Origin: a virus
Length of the DNA stretch: 20,052 nt
IMG/VR virus record: IMGVR_UViG_3300030060_001375
Coordinates: 1 to 20,052 of that record
Reading direction: 5' to 3' (one strand)
The stretch's first letter is position 1; every line of letters starts with the position of its first letter. The notes beneath the pieces are model-generated. The model searched no databases, had not been told where the DNA came from, and saw nothing but the letters and a program-made list of their open reading frames with translations. Positions 7,661 to 15,267 of this stretch are shown one piece after another. Made by a program: the position numbers and the translations under genes.

Positions 7661-8220
7661 GCTGTTACTAGAATCTCCTTGGGAGACCACCAGTCTGGAG
7701 CGTCTCTATTTGTCCACTTTGCAAAGTATGCCTTTTCACCGTGGTAGTAGTTTCGGTAAGCCTGCACTGCACACTCATTCTTGTATTCTTCCGGCATAGC
7801 CTGTGCAAATGGAGTTAGGTTACCGATTGGAATGTTCATAGGAAACTCGTCCTCTAAGTATCGAAGAAGTTTCTCCGACTTATGGATCTTCCCATACCTG
7901 TGTGTATATTCCTCACAAAGAGCAACACCATGAAGACTCAACCAATGGTAATTTAGATGAGACTTCATACACCATTGTGTACATGGATGACCTACGAAAG
8001 ATGCTTTCCACAAAGACTCTTCACGAATATCCTCCAGCCTCCATCTCTTGATCTTTCTTGGACGTTCACCTTTAGACATGTCGTAGTATTCAGACCCGTC
8101 GAGAACGCGATGTGCGGTCGAAAGCATCTGACCTGTTTCTATAATCATCTTTACTACATGCTTGTCGCATGACTGCTGTGCTGAAACGACCGGATCGTTG
8201 TCGAGTACAAAGATGTTCAT
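7657..8220 (-). CDS. Unassigned Cys/His-rich protein between gp47 and gp46
   Basis: 187 residues, no function recognised. From memory, similar proteins beginning MNIF-x-LD-x-DP occur in marine T4-like phages, but I cannot verify this. Conserved-looking features are the start FVLDNDPVVSAQQSCDKHVVK (C18, H21), STAHRVL (H37), a dense patch HPCTQWCMKSHLNYHW (H78, C80, C84, H88, H92), and a C-terminal AYRNYYHGEKAYFAKW. The Cys/His spacing could bind a metal (inference). It overlaps gp47 at its start and gp46 at its stop, both by ATGA, with GGAGG 10 bases before the start. It is therefore made in step with the two nuclease subunits and may be a partner or regulator. Confidence 0.85.
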   Translation of the reverse strand: MNIFVLDNDPVVSAQQSCDKHVVKMIIETGQMLSTAHRVLDGSEYYDMSKGERPRKIKRWRLEDIREESLWKASFVGHPCTQWCMKSHLNYHWLSLHGVALCEEYTHRYGKIHKSEKLLRYLEDEFPMNIPIGNLTPFAQAMPEEYKNECAVQAYRNYYHGEKAYFAKWTNRDAPDWWSPKEILVTA

Positions 8221-9272
8221 TGTGTAATAGCCTCCATGTAGATGTCCTTGAAAATCTTCTTGAGTTCTGATGGGTTGTCTACTTCACCAGATAGAGAATC
8301 GATCTCTTCGTAGATTATATCAAGGGTTCCTTTTGCAAGATCAATTCGTTCTTCTTCACCGATATCTTCCTGAATGTCTTCTACTACTTGGACATTTGCA
8401 GGTTGAACAGAGTACAGTTTATCAAGCACTTTATCGAATGTAAAGGGAAACTTTTTGTTGGCTACAAAGACTTTTACGAACTTATCCTTGTATTCAGAAT
8501 AGTCGGCAGTCATGTATTTCATGGCGTCTACTGCTTCATCATCATACACGAAAGAGTGAAAGAGCCTTCTTGGGTTTTCAATAAACTCTATATCAGCAGA
8601 CGATGTATCGAAAACATGAAAGCCTTTCTTCTCGTTCAAGTCTGAGAAGGTAAGTTGATACTGTGTGCCTAAGTAGTGTACGTTGCCTTTAGTGTGCTTT
8701 GAGTGGAAGTGACCAGACAGAACCATAGCGTACTTGGCAAGCATTGACGGATCCATACCACCATCGAACTTGACACCTCGCATTACTTCATAACCATTCA
8801 GTTCAAAATGACCACACAAGTAATTTGCCGATTTGTGTTTGATAAACTCGATTGATTCCTCGTAGTTCTCTTTATTGATCCACGGAACAAACGAGAATGG
8901 AATCCCATCCAGACGAACAATCTCAGGCTTTTCATACACCTTGAACGACTCGGCATTTGAAAACACCTCTCGTAGTGAGTTGACCTTATTCGTGTTTCTG
9001 AAATAGGTATCATGGTTACCTAGAATACAGTGAATAGTAATACCCATCTGCTCTAGGGGTTCTACGAACTTCTCACGCACCCGCGTGAGGGTATTGAAGT
9101 TTACATACTTGCGCCTATCAAGAAAGTCACCCAAGTGGACAATCTCGGTTACGTTGTTTTCTTTGCAGTATGGAAAGAACTGATTCTCAAAGAAATCAAG
9201 AGAGTAGTCTAGAAATACAGGAGAATCGTTTCTTGCACCAAAGTGAGTGTCATTGATAAAAGGAATTTTCAA
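8217..9272 (-). CDS. 47: Recombination nuclease subunit gp47 (Mre11/SbcD family)
   Basis: 351 residues (T4 gp47 339). Calcineurin-like phosphoesterase motifs appear in order: NDTHFG (D-x-H), LGDFLDRR, LGNHDTYF (GNHD) and SGHFHSKH (GHxH). These bind two metal ions for exo/endonuclease action with gp46. The family-typical start M-K-I is at a TTG codon (9270-9272), with GGAG 6 bases upstream, and no ATG fits the alignment. The gene starts one base after the gp55 stop and its end overlaps the next gene by ATGA. The uncommon start may lower its translation relative to gp55. Confidence 0.94.
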   Translation of the reverse strand: MKIPFINDTHFGARNDSPVFLDYSLDFFENQFFPYCKENNVTEIVHLGDFLDRRKYVNFNTLTRVREKFVEPLEQMGITIHCILGNHDTYFRNTNKVNSLREVFSNAESFKVYEKPEIVRLDGIPFSFVPWINKENYEESIEFIKHKSANYLCGHFELNGYEVMRGVKFDGGMDPSMLAKYAMVLSGHFHSKHTKGNVHYLGTQYQLTFSDLNEKKGFHVFDTSSADIEFIENPRRLFHSFVYDDEAVDAMKYMTADYSEYKDKFVKVFVANKKFPFTFDKVLDKLYSVQPANVQVVEDIQEDIGEEERIDLAKGTLDIIYEEIDSLSGEVDNPSELKKIFKDIYMEAITQ

Positions 9273-9273
9273 A

Positions 9274-9816
9274 TCAGTCTCCGAAAAACTCGTCTAGAGT
9301 GGCTCCTGCATCGTCTTTAGTTTTCTTAGTCTTCTTCTTTTTGGACTTAGGCGTAAAGTTCTCGATGTCGGTATCAGTCAAATTGAATTTCTGTCTCATT
9401 GTCTTTTCGTCTTCCCAAACAGGAAAGTGTTTATAGAACTCTGACTGTTCGGCAACCTTGTACTTTACATACATCTGCTTCTTCTCTTTTTGAATCCTGC
9501 GTAGAAACGCATAGTATATCATTTGAGTGAAGTAGGAGAATGGGTTCTTTGATTTTTCGGGGTTGAAGTTATGAGCGTACATCAGGCAGTTTTCAATACC
9601 ATCGCCGATCATCTCTTCTCTGTATTCATAGTTGATGAAGTTGGGTTTGTACGATAGATGTTCTGCAATCTTCATAAAACACTCTCCAATATACTCTGAT
9701 ACTGGAGGTCTAGATTCACCCAAATCATCCGCCTCGATAACCTTCTTTTTCCATTCACACATTGCTATGAAAAATTGCTCGTTATCTACATAATGTTCTT
9801 TCTTTGCTTTCGCCAT
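9274..9816 (-). CDS. 55: Late sigma factor gp55
   Basis: 180 residues (T4 gp55 185). It directs host RNA polymerase core to phage late promoters (TATAAATA type). The middle NYEYREEMIGDGIENCLMYAHNFNPEKSKNPFSYFTQMIYYAFLRRIQKEKK region parallels T4 gp55 ([22 protein letters not shown]...[24 protein letters not shown]), a reduced sigma region 2. A lysine-rich linker (KSKKKKTKKTKDD) leads to the C-terminal TLDEFFGD, matching the clamp-binding tail of T4 gp55 (SLDFLYE). AGGAAG precedes ATG 9816. It is first in a long operon behind a sigma70-like promoter. Late boxes found in the head module are its expected targets. Confidence 0.95.
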   Translation of the reverse strand: MAKAKKEHYVDNEQFFIAMCEWKKKVIEADDLGESRPPVSEYIGECFMKIAEHLSYKPNFINYEYREEMIGDGIENCLMYAHNFNPEKSKNPFSYFTQMIYYAFLRRIQKEKKQMYVKYKVAEQSEFYKHFPVWEDEKTMRQKFNLTDTDIENFTPKSKKKKTKKTKDDAGATLDEFFGD

Positions 9817-9961
9817 GTAATCACTTCCTTGTTTTTCATACTATACACTACCTCGTAAAAAAATCAACACAAAGTAGGAAATTTATCTATTGACATGTTT
9901 CATTTTCGGGTTATCTTATCTGTGTCTTGGTTGGGTATGGGTATATCTAATAACTATTAGT
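9817..9961. other. Longest intergenic spacer (145 bases)
   Basis: This spacer between gp55 and the unassigned 222-residue gene contains the promoter at 9840-9867 and a small AT-rich inverted repeat at about 9948-9961 (CTAATAACTATTAG). No ORF, tRNA or convincing terminator is visible. Confidence 0.6.
9840..9867 (-). promoter_or_regulatory. Sigma70-like early/middle promoter for the gp55 operon
   Basis: On the minus strand, TTGATT (9867-9862) is followed after 16 bases by TATAGT (9845-9840). Transcription would begin near 9833, about 17 bases before the gp55 start. This is the clearest host-type promoter in the window. It lies in the only spacer over 100 bases (9817-9961). Confidence 0.6.
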
Positions 9962-10630
9962 TTATGGTTCTGGATCCCAGTCATCAAACTGACTACCAAA
10001 ATCCCAATCATCACGCTTAGGTGGAGAAGGAGGGCGTCTCTTCGGTTGAGAAGGCTTCTCCTTCTTTTTGTTCTTGAACTCCTCGAACTTCTCCATGAAT
10101 GCATCAGTATCAAATTCGATACCATTGTCTTCATCAATTCCCATAATACCATTCGCTAGGAAATGAAAGAACATACCGGGAGACATGCGGAAATTCACAT
10201 CGATGTTTTCCGCGTCCTCGATCTTCTGTTCCATTTCCTCGCTAGGAAAACCAGGCATCTCATCCATTTCATCTAATTCTTCGCGGATCATTTTTTCAAT
10301 GAATCCCTGAAGTTGTTCGGGATCATTCTGGATCTCAGCGGCGATGTCGTGAGCAACATCTTCTTTCTCTAGAGCGTATTGGTATTTTCTTACGAGATCA
10401 GGAGCAGGGAGCGAAGTCACCAAGACGGAATCTACAGGAAGATCAACAGTAATATCATCGCTATTTTCAATCCAAGGCTTTATAACCTGCACGATCCGCA
10501 TACCCATTTCACTGGGCATCGGCATGTTATGCAGGACAAAAGGTCTGTGAAGAATAAGGGAGTCTTTGTTCTTTCCTCTAATTTCCCCGATGATGTCTAA
10601 GTTGTTTTTTAGTTTGAATAGTCTAATCAT
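9962..10630 (-). CDS. Unassigned protein with Sm/LSm-like N-terminus and acidic DDWD tail
   Basis: 222 residues. The first 70 have the strand pattern of an Sm fold: MIRLFKLKNNLDIIGEI (G-x-x-x-G-E-I), NKDSLILHRPFVLH, GMRIVQVIKPWIE, ITVDLPVDSVLVT. This is a fold guess from pattern, not a family hit. The middle is acidic and helical (EEMEQKIEDAENID). A Lys/Pro linker (KPSQPKRRPPSPPKR) then leads to a tail with the four-residue unit DDWD twice (DDWDFGSQFDDWDPEP). There is no membrane segment. AGGAG lies just before ATG 10630, 8 bases after the UvsW stop, so it is probably expressed with UvsW. RNA binding or a short-peptide interaction are possible roles, both inference. Confidence 0.8.
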   Translation of the reverse strand: MIRLFKLKNNLDIIGEIRGKNKDSLILHRPFVLHNMPMPSEMGMRIVQVIKPWIENSDDITVDLPVDSVLVTSLPAPDLVRKYQYALEKEDVAHDIAAEIQNDPEQLQGFIEKMIREELDEMDEMPGFPSEEMEQKIEDAENIDVNFRMSPGMFFHFLANGIMGIDEDNGIEFDTDAFMEKFEEFKNKKKEKPSQPKRRPPSPPKRDDWDFGSQFDDWDPEP

Positions 10631-10638
10631 CCTGACTC

Positions 10639-12135
10639 CTAAATTCGTATTTTGATTGACTTGTAATCGAATCGTTCTGTGTTATAGAGTTTCATTCTTT
10701 CAAGGAAGTGTTTGAGGGTATGATTCTTCCATGTTTTCCAACTCAAATTATCTCCGATGTCGTAGAGCCTTGCAAGATCTTTATGCTCTGATTTTCTTAG
10801 TTGCCTACCGATACTTTGCAACACACGGATGCGACTTTTTGATGGAGAAGCGAATATGATATTGTGTAGTCTTCTGATAGAGATTCCTGTTGAGAACGTA
10901 CCATACGATGCGACAATAATTGCATTCTCATTCTCCTCTGCGATCTTTCGGATGCTTTCTCTATCGTGAACATCGGTTCCTCCGTACACGAAGAATACTT
11001 GATGGTCGGGACACATCTTCTCTATCAGTTTATTTAGGTGTTTTCCATGCTTCTCTACCAACTGAAAGAGTATCAGTGTGTTACCTTTTAGTGACTTTGC
11101 CATGTTTGCAATGAAGTTGTTTCGGTCTTTGTTGGTTACTAACCACTCCAGTTCCTCGAAATACTTCATTCTAGCGTTTTGCTTCTTCACCTTATCATCG
11201 TAGTCAAGAAGAATACAGTCGATGCTTAGTTTCGATAGCAATTCCATGTCCATGAGATTTTTGGTATCTGTGACTTTATACACAGGACCGAACAACCCTT
11301 CAATCACCAACTTGTGTGTGAGCGTTCCATCTAACGTACCTGTTGTCCCCACTCTATAGGGACAATCTTTCAATTTGGACATGATACGAGTCAGTGATTT
11401 TGATTTGAACAAGTGACACTCATCCCCGAATACCCCACCGAAGTTATCAAAGTACTTCTCAGGCATCTTGTGGATACTTTGCCAAGTGGAAATGATTACT
11501 CTCGCATCTGCGATCTTATCCTGACCAGCAAACACAACATGACAGTCTGTTTCCGCCGAGAAGTTGGGATCGTGTGTAGAGTACTCTGCAAAGTCGGAGT
11601 ACATCTGCGTAACCAGAGAAGTGGTGGGTACGACGATAAGAACCTTCTTGTCTTTCGGAAGAATCTCTAGACAGTGACGCACCAGAGCGTAGATCATCAG
11701 AGACTTACCGGATGCGGTAGGAGATAGCAATAGGCATCTTTTGTTCTGCATTGCATGATGTACACCCTCGACTTGATGATCGTGTGCATTGATTTTCTGT
11801 CCACCTGCAATAGGCTGTAGATGGTCATCGATGAATTTGCGAACCTGCTCCACAGACATGTCATCTTTGACATCCAGTTTGGGATCGATCTCAATAGTAT
11901 AAGATCTCTCATTGGCAAAAGCCTTGACATATGGAACAAGACCTGCGTAGAGACTCTCTGAAAACATGTTGTATAGTTTGATAGTACCGTCCCACATTTT
12001 GTTTTTGTAGGCAGGCATAAACTGATACCCCGGAACCTTGAAGGTAAAGAACTCTGAAAGTTCCTTTGCGACATGACGTTCACAAGTGACACGAACGCTC
12101 GCGGTATCGATTGGATTTACAACAAGATCACTCAT
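10639..12135 (-). CDS. uvsW: Recombination/replication helicase UvsW
   Basis: 498 residues (T4 503). SF2 helicase that in T4 unwinds R-loops and branched DNA, stopping origin-dependent replication and driving fork regression and recombination. Seen: N-terminal domain with GYQFMPAYKNKMWDGTIKLY (T4: GYRFNPRFRYGNWDGRIRL), Walker A SPTASGKS (138-145), VVPTTSLVTQM, DECH box (238-241), motif III GTTGTLDG, IVASYGTFSTGISI and motif VI LQSIGRQLRKS. ATG 12135 lacks an obvious Shine-Dalgarno and follows the deaminase stop by 8 bases. A near-match late box (CATAAATA, 12148-12141) is too close upstream to leave a leader. Confidence 0.95.
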   Translation of the reverse strand: MSDLVVNPIDTASVRVTCERHVAKELSEFFTFKVPGYQFMPAYKNKMWDGTIKLYNMFSESLYAGLVPYVKAFANERSYTIEIDPKLDVKDDMSVEQVRKFIDDHLQPIAGGQKINAHDHQVEGVHHAMQNKRCLLLSPTASGKSLMIYALVRHCLEILPKDKKVLIVVPTTSLVTQMYSDFAEYSTHDPNFSAETDCHVVFAGQDKIADARVIISTWQSIHKMPEKYFDNFGGVFGDECHLFKSKSLTRIMSKLKDCPYRVGTTGTLDGTLTHKLVIEGLFGPVYKVTDTKNLMDMELLSKLSIDCILLDYDDKVKKQNARMKYFEELEWLVTNKDRNNFIANMAKSLKGNTLILFQLVEKHGKHLNKLIEKMCPDHQVFFVYGGTDVHDRESIRKIAEENENAIIVASYGTFSTGISIRRLHNIIFASPSKSRIRVLQSIGRQLRKSEHKDLARLYDIGDNLSWKTWKNHTLKHFLERMKLYNTERFDYKSIKIRI

Positions 12136-12143
12136 ACAAGTAT

Positions 12144-12641
12144 TTATGGGTGGAAGTCTTTACCATCTACTCGAATGGTAATCTCTCCAATTTTACCCGA
12201 CCAAAATGCACATATCACTCCTGCTTCTTGCATCATTTGGTGACCAATACTAACACTCTTGCGCCATCTTTCAGGCACGATGTCCATGTATTCCTTGTGT
12301 CCAACTACTCTCCGTATACCTGTTTGAATGATTGCTCTTGCACAATCAGAACACGCATAAAATGGACAATAGAGAGTAAGTCCTTCCGGGGAGTATCCAG
12401 AACGAATCGCTTTGTATATGGTGTTGCGTTCCGCATGTTCCACATAATGGTACTTCTCGTCCCCCCACCGCTCCTCTGAGACGTTTACACCCCTCGGAAA
12501 TTCATTTGGACACCCAGAGATCATACCTTGTGAGTGGTCTACTAAAACTGCTCCATTTTGAGTTCTTGGGTCAGGAGACTTTTCTGCTAAGTAGTATGCG
12601 TGCTTGAGATACACGCGATGCATCGGATCACTAGAGTCCAT
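12144..12641 (-). CDS. Deoxycytidylate (dCMP) deaminase-like enzyme
   Basis: 165 residues from ATG 12641. The zinc-dependent deaminase signature is present: HAE (69-71, in VEHAERNTIY) and C-x-x-C (C97, C100, in FYACSDCARAII). The residue before the first Cys is Ala where Pro is usual. Expected reaction: dCMP to dUMP plus ammonia, feeding dTTP synthesis. Early residues SPDPRTQNGAVLV match the substrate loop of cytidine/dCMP deaminases. The start at 12641 has GGAG 11 bases upstream and overlaps UvsY by 11 bases. An upstream ATG at 12668 would overlap more and is less likely. Substrate (dCMP versus another cytidine compound) is inferred from phage precedent. Confidence 0.85.
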   Translation of the reverse strand: MDSSDPMHRVYLKHAYYLAEKSPDPRTQNGAVLVDHSQGMISGCPNEFPRGVNVSEERWGDEKYHYVEHAERNTIYKAIRSGYSPEGLTLYCPFYACSDCARAIIQTGIRRVVGHKEYMDIVPERWRKSVSIGHQMMQEAGVICAFWSGKIGEITIRVDGKDFHP

Positions 12642-13065
12642 TGGTAAACTTTCTCCACTCAATCGCATTCTTGATATCCCACTGTCGTGCAGTGATAGAC
12701 TTCAAAGTTGCTTGGAGAAAATCAACCTTCTCTTCTTGGAAAGCAATACGATCATACTCGCGTGCAACATGCGTATCAGACTCGATGTATCTATCGAGAT
12801 CTTGCTTCAATACTTTGAGTTGAAATGGTTCCCAGCCTAGACGTTCGAGTTTCTCTTCGCTCATCTTACCACTGTAGAATTCCCATTTATCACGAACAAG
12901 TTCCTTGATTCGAGACTTCATCTGCTTTAGAATAAGTCTTTCATCATGGTAGAGGTTTAGATACTTGTTGTGTAATTGAGGAGTCTTCAGAGATTCAATA
13001 TCAAGTTCAGTTCCATCAATCTTCATGTCCACCGAAACCATGCGGCGGAGTTCATCAAATTTCAT
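12631..13065 (-). CDS. uvsY: Recombination mediator UvsY
   Basis: 144 residues (T4 137). UvsY hexamers load the UvsX recombinase on gp32-coated single-stranded DNA. The FYSGKM segment (T4: YYSGR), the Lys-rich helix around LILKQMKSRIKELVRDK, and the end (LKSITARQWDIKNAIEWRKF against LDAIKSRGFAIKHIQDMRAF) align with T4 UvsY. AGGA lies 10 bases before ATG 13065. It sits between a tail-tube-like structural gene and the deaminase, 8 bases after the former. No UvsX is in the window. Confidence 0.88.
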   Translation of the reverse strand: MKFDELRRMVSVDMKIDGTELDIESLKTPQLHNKYLNLYHDERLILKQMKSRIKELVRDKWEFYSGKMSEEKLERLGWEPFQLKVLKQDLDRYIESDTHVAREYDRIAFQEEKVDFLQATLKSITARQWDIKNAIEWRKFTNGL

Positions 13066-13072
13066 AGTGAAG

Positions 13073-13747
13073 TTATCCTGTCTGGTTTCCTAGATTCCTA
13101 ATCTCATACGAAGTATAGCCGAAACTTACGGTTGCTTCGATTGGGTTTATTGTACCAGCAGTTGTTGTCATTTCAATAGCAGATAGTGACTTTGGGAATA
13201 GATCTTTGATCTCCACTTCAAAGTTTATATTCATGGCACTATTCAATGTCATTAGTGTGGCATTTGAGTAGTGTGTGTTTGTATCTTTGTACTCATCGTA
13301 ATCGTCAAAGGTAGTGATAGATCTCATCCAGTTGTAAATCTCTAGCCAGTTTGACAAGTCTTCGTTCACAAGGAACGTAATCTCAAAGTCATCAAGTGAC
13401 GGAGATCCTGCAACGGGTATTGGAAGCATACCAATGTTAGTTGGTCGATCAAGAGCCTCTACCTGCATACCGGGAATAGTTGCACTTTGGCAAAAGTAAC
13501 TTAGGTGAGGGGAACGAAAGAGACTAAATTTGAATCCGGGTTGCTGTAGATAGTTGATCTTCTCTGGATACTTATCGAGATAGTTACCCTGAGTAGAACC
13601 AGTTCTTGTTGAAGGGAGATAAGAATCAATCCCGGTAGGACGAGAAGAAGATGTAGTTAGGTCCAACCTTGGATCGTTGCCCATTGGATTCCGCAATTTA
13701 GGCTTCTTCTTGACGACTTTGTGTAAGTTCAATCCTTCAAAACTCAT
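13073..13747 (-). CDS. Tail-tube-fold structural protein, paralogue of gp19
   Basis: 224 residues. Its core aligns by eye with the tail tube protein at the right end of this window: CQSATIPGMQVEAL versus IRSASIPAMEVGEI, LDDFEITFLVNEDLSNWLEIYNWMRSI versus FADWDITIISDEAYELHGKFQAWQNAL, and FPKSLSAIEM versus WPKSIGAIEV. It therefore has a gp19-family fold with an extra basic, low-complexity N-terminus of about 70 residues (KKKPKLRNP; SSSRPTG). In T4, related folds include baseplate-tube initiators gp48/gp54 and tail completion gp3. I cannot decide which role applies. It has its own late promoter box and GGAGG ribosome site directly after the gp23 terminator. Confidence 0.8.
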   Translation of the reverse strand: MSFEGLNLHKVVKKKPKLRNPMGNDPRLDLTTSSSRPTGIDSYLPSTRTGSTQGNYLDKYPEKINYLQQPGFKFSLFRSPHLSYFCQSATIPGMQVEALDRPTNIGMLPIPVAGSPSLDDFEITFLVNEDLSNWLEIYNWMRSITTFDDYDEYKDTNTHYSNATLMTLNSAMNINFEVEIKDLFPKSLSAIEMTTTAGTINPIEATVSFGYTSYEIRNLGNQTG

Positions 13748-13762
13748 GAGTTTCCTCCATAG

Positions 13763-13770
13763 TATGTATA
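13763..13770 (-). promoter_or_regulatory. Late promoter box (TATACATA) for the tail-tube-like gene
   Basis: TATACATA on the minus strand differs from the T4 late consensus TATAAATA by one base and is repeated exactly before gp23. With T4 spacing the transcript would begin near 13757, right at the GGAGG ribosome site of the gene starting at 13747. It follows the terminator hairpin by 6 bases. Confidence 0.65.
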
Positions 13771-13775
13771 AGAGA

Positions 13776-13807
13776 AAACCCCCGAGCCTTTCTGGTCTCG
13801 GGGGTTT
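13776..13807 (-). terminator. Rho-independent terminator after gp23
   Basis: A perfect 11-base-pair stem (13776-13786 with 13797-13807; AAACCCCCGAG/CTCGGGGGTTT) with a 10-base loop, followed on the minus strand by TTTTCTCTT. It lies about 40 bases beyond the gp23 stop and should end the abundant capsid transcript. The A-tract on the other side would also make it work for plus-strand transcripts. Confidence 0.93.
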
Positions 13808-13810
13808 CCT

Positions 13811-13827
13811 GTCGGGCTAAGTCCGAC
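13811..13827. repeat. Short hairpin just after gp23
   Basis: GTCGG/CCGAC arms of 5 bases with a 7-base loop, between the gp23 stop and the terminator. There is no T-tract, so it may protect the 3' end or be incidental. Confidence 0.35.
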
Positions 13828-13848
13828 TATTTCAATTATCCGTCAGGA

Positions 13849-15267
13849 TCAGGGTGATACCGACTGAGTTCCTGCTTGGACACCGTGGAGGTTATCTACA
13901 CGGAAGATTCTGTAGTAGACATTGACGCGAGTTTCAAGAGGAGTCTGACCGTTGTCAAACGAAGTGCTTGGGGCAGTTGCACCCTTCGAGAAGGGGTTAG
14001 CAACCATACCGTAGCGAGTCTTGAACGCGATCTGTGGTTGATAGGAATCGCTATCGACCGCTCTTGCCATTTGCAGTGGGACGTATGGGCAGTAGAACAC
14101 ACCAGCGTCATACTGCGACGAACCACGGTAACCTACGTTGATGTAGTTTACAGTAGCGTAAGGATCGATGTAAACCTTGAGACGACCATTGAGAACACCG
14201 ACGAAGGTGTTACCAGTGTCATCGACTTCGAGGTTTGCGAATGCAGGATTTGTGTCGAGCATACCACTCATGGAGAGGGCAGAAGCAACATCTGACGAGC
14301 AGATGATGAAGTTACCCTTACCGCGACGAGTTTCCTTAGCAATGGTGTTGCACTCACGCTCGATTTGGAAGAGTAGACCACGGAACTTCTCAGCACTCCA
14401 ACGACCGTCAGAGTCCTTAGTTACGTCATATACACCCTTCTGGAGCAGTCCAGTCGAGACACCAGCACCGTCAACTGTAATACCAGCAGACGAAGCAAGG
14501 TCACCCTGTGATGCACCAAGAACAGCAGTGAGGTTGAGGTTACGAACGACCTCGCGGTTGATCTCACCGAGGATTTCGGTTGAGAGAATGTTAGCGAGTT
14601 CCGCTTCAGCATCTAGACCGTGAACAGCCTTGAGATCCTGAGCGAGTTCGGTGGAGTACTTCGCTTGGAGGGAACGAGTCTTGGCTTCAACAGCAACTCT
14701 CTCGATGGAGAATGCCATTTGCTTAGGACTCTTACCTTCCGCAGTGGAAGTAAAGTCACCTTCGTTGGCGAAGTATGTTCTAGCGTGAACACTAGCAGTG
14801 AGACCAGCAGACTGTCCAGATAGAGGATCGCCTGTGTACTCTGCGGTTGTACCACCAGTGCCGCTAAGGTTAGCACCACCAGAGAAACCGGGTTCGTTGT
14901 AGAATGCTTCGGTTCCAGTTTGAGAATCGTAGCGGGATCGCATTGCGAAGATGAGTCCGGTAGGACCAGTCATTGGCTGGACACCGCAAACATCGTATGC
15001 CATCATGTTAGGCATGGCGCGACGAACGAGTGAGATAAGCACAGGATCGAAACCCTTGACGCTACCTTCTGATTCAAGACCGTTGGGGGTCATTGAACCA
15101 CCGAGTGCGTTGGTGGGGGCTGCTTCGTTGAGTGCCATCTGTTGGTTTTCAAGGAGTACCGCAGTTACGTTTTTGCGATAGTTATCCTTGATTGGGTCAT
15201 AGTCCGCATGTTCGAGGACTGGTGCCCACTTCGATTGAAGTTGTTCGGTCAGTAGTTGATCTGACAT
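13849..15267 (-). CDS. 23: Major capsid protein gp23
   Basis: 472 residues (T4 521). The N-terminus SKWAPVLE matches T4 (NKWKPLLE), and RRAMPNMMAYDVCGVQPMTGPTGLIFAMR matches the T4 RRAIPNLIAFDICGVQPMNSPTG region. HK97-fold hexamer protein. In T4 the protease gp21 removes the N-terminal 65 residues. A candidate cut here is after E48 in ALNE/AAPT, fitting the L-x-E rule, which would leave 424 residues. AAGGAG precedes ATG 15267, with a late box at 15303-15310 and a strong terminator downstream, as suits the most abundant virion protein. No vertex paralogue gp24 is in the window. Confidence 0.97.
   Translation of the reverse strand: MSDQLLTEQLQSKWAPVLEHADYDPIKDNYRKNVTAVLLENQQMALNEAAPTNALGGSMTPNGLESEGSVKGFDPVLISLVRRAMPNMMAYDVCGVQPMTGPTGLIFAMRSRYDSQTGTEAFYNEPGFSGGANLSGTGGTTAEYTGDPLSGQSAGLTASVHARTYFANEGDFTSTAEGKSPKQMAFSIERVAVEAKTRSLQAKYSTELAQDLKAVHGLDAEAELANILSTEILGEINREVVRNLNLTAVLGASQGDLASSAGITVDGAGVSTGLLQKGVYDVTKDSDGRWSAEKFRGLLFQIERECNTIAKETRRGKGNFIICSSDVASALSMSGMLDTNPAFANLEVDDTGNTFVGVLNGRLKVYIDPYATVNYINVGYRGSSQYDAGVFYCPYVPLQMARAVDSDSYQPQIAFKTRYGMVANPFSKGATAPSTSFDNGQTPLETRVNVYYRIFRVDNLHGVQAGTQSVSP

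Noticed and set aside
7661-7690. Ten-codon N-terminal extension of gp46 from GTG 7690
   Set aside because: Extension MVSQGDSSNS is not family-like; ATG 7660 forms an ATGA overlap and has AAGGAG upstream.
9948-9961. AT-rich palindrome after the 222-residue gene as a terminator
   Set aside because: Stem of about five A/T pairs and no T-tract; too weak to call.
12141-12148. CATAAATA as a late promoter for UvsW
   Set aside because: One mismatch and only five bases before the start codon, leaving no leader; it also overlaps the deaminase stop codon, so chance is likely.
12642-12668. Nine-codon extension of the dCMP-deaminase-like gene from ATG 12668
   Set aside because: Would overlap UvsY by 38 bases; ATG 12641 has GGAG in range and fits family length.
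13811-13827. Small hairpin as a second terminator for gp23
   Set aside because: Five-base stem without T-tract; listed only as a repeat.
14177-14623. 148-codon plus-strand open frame
   Set aside because: Antisense of gp23; composition rich in Ser/Arg as expected of a shadow frame.
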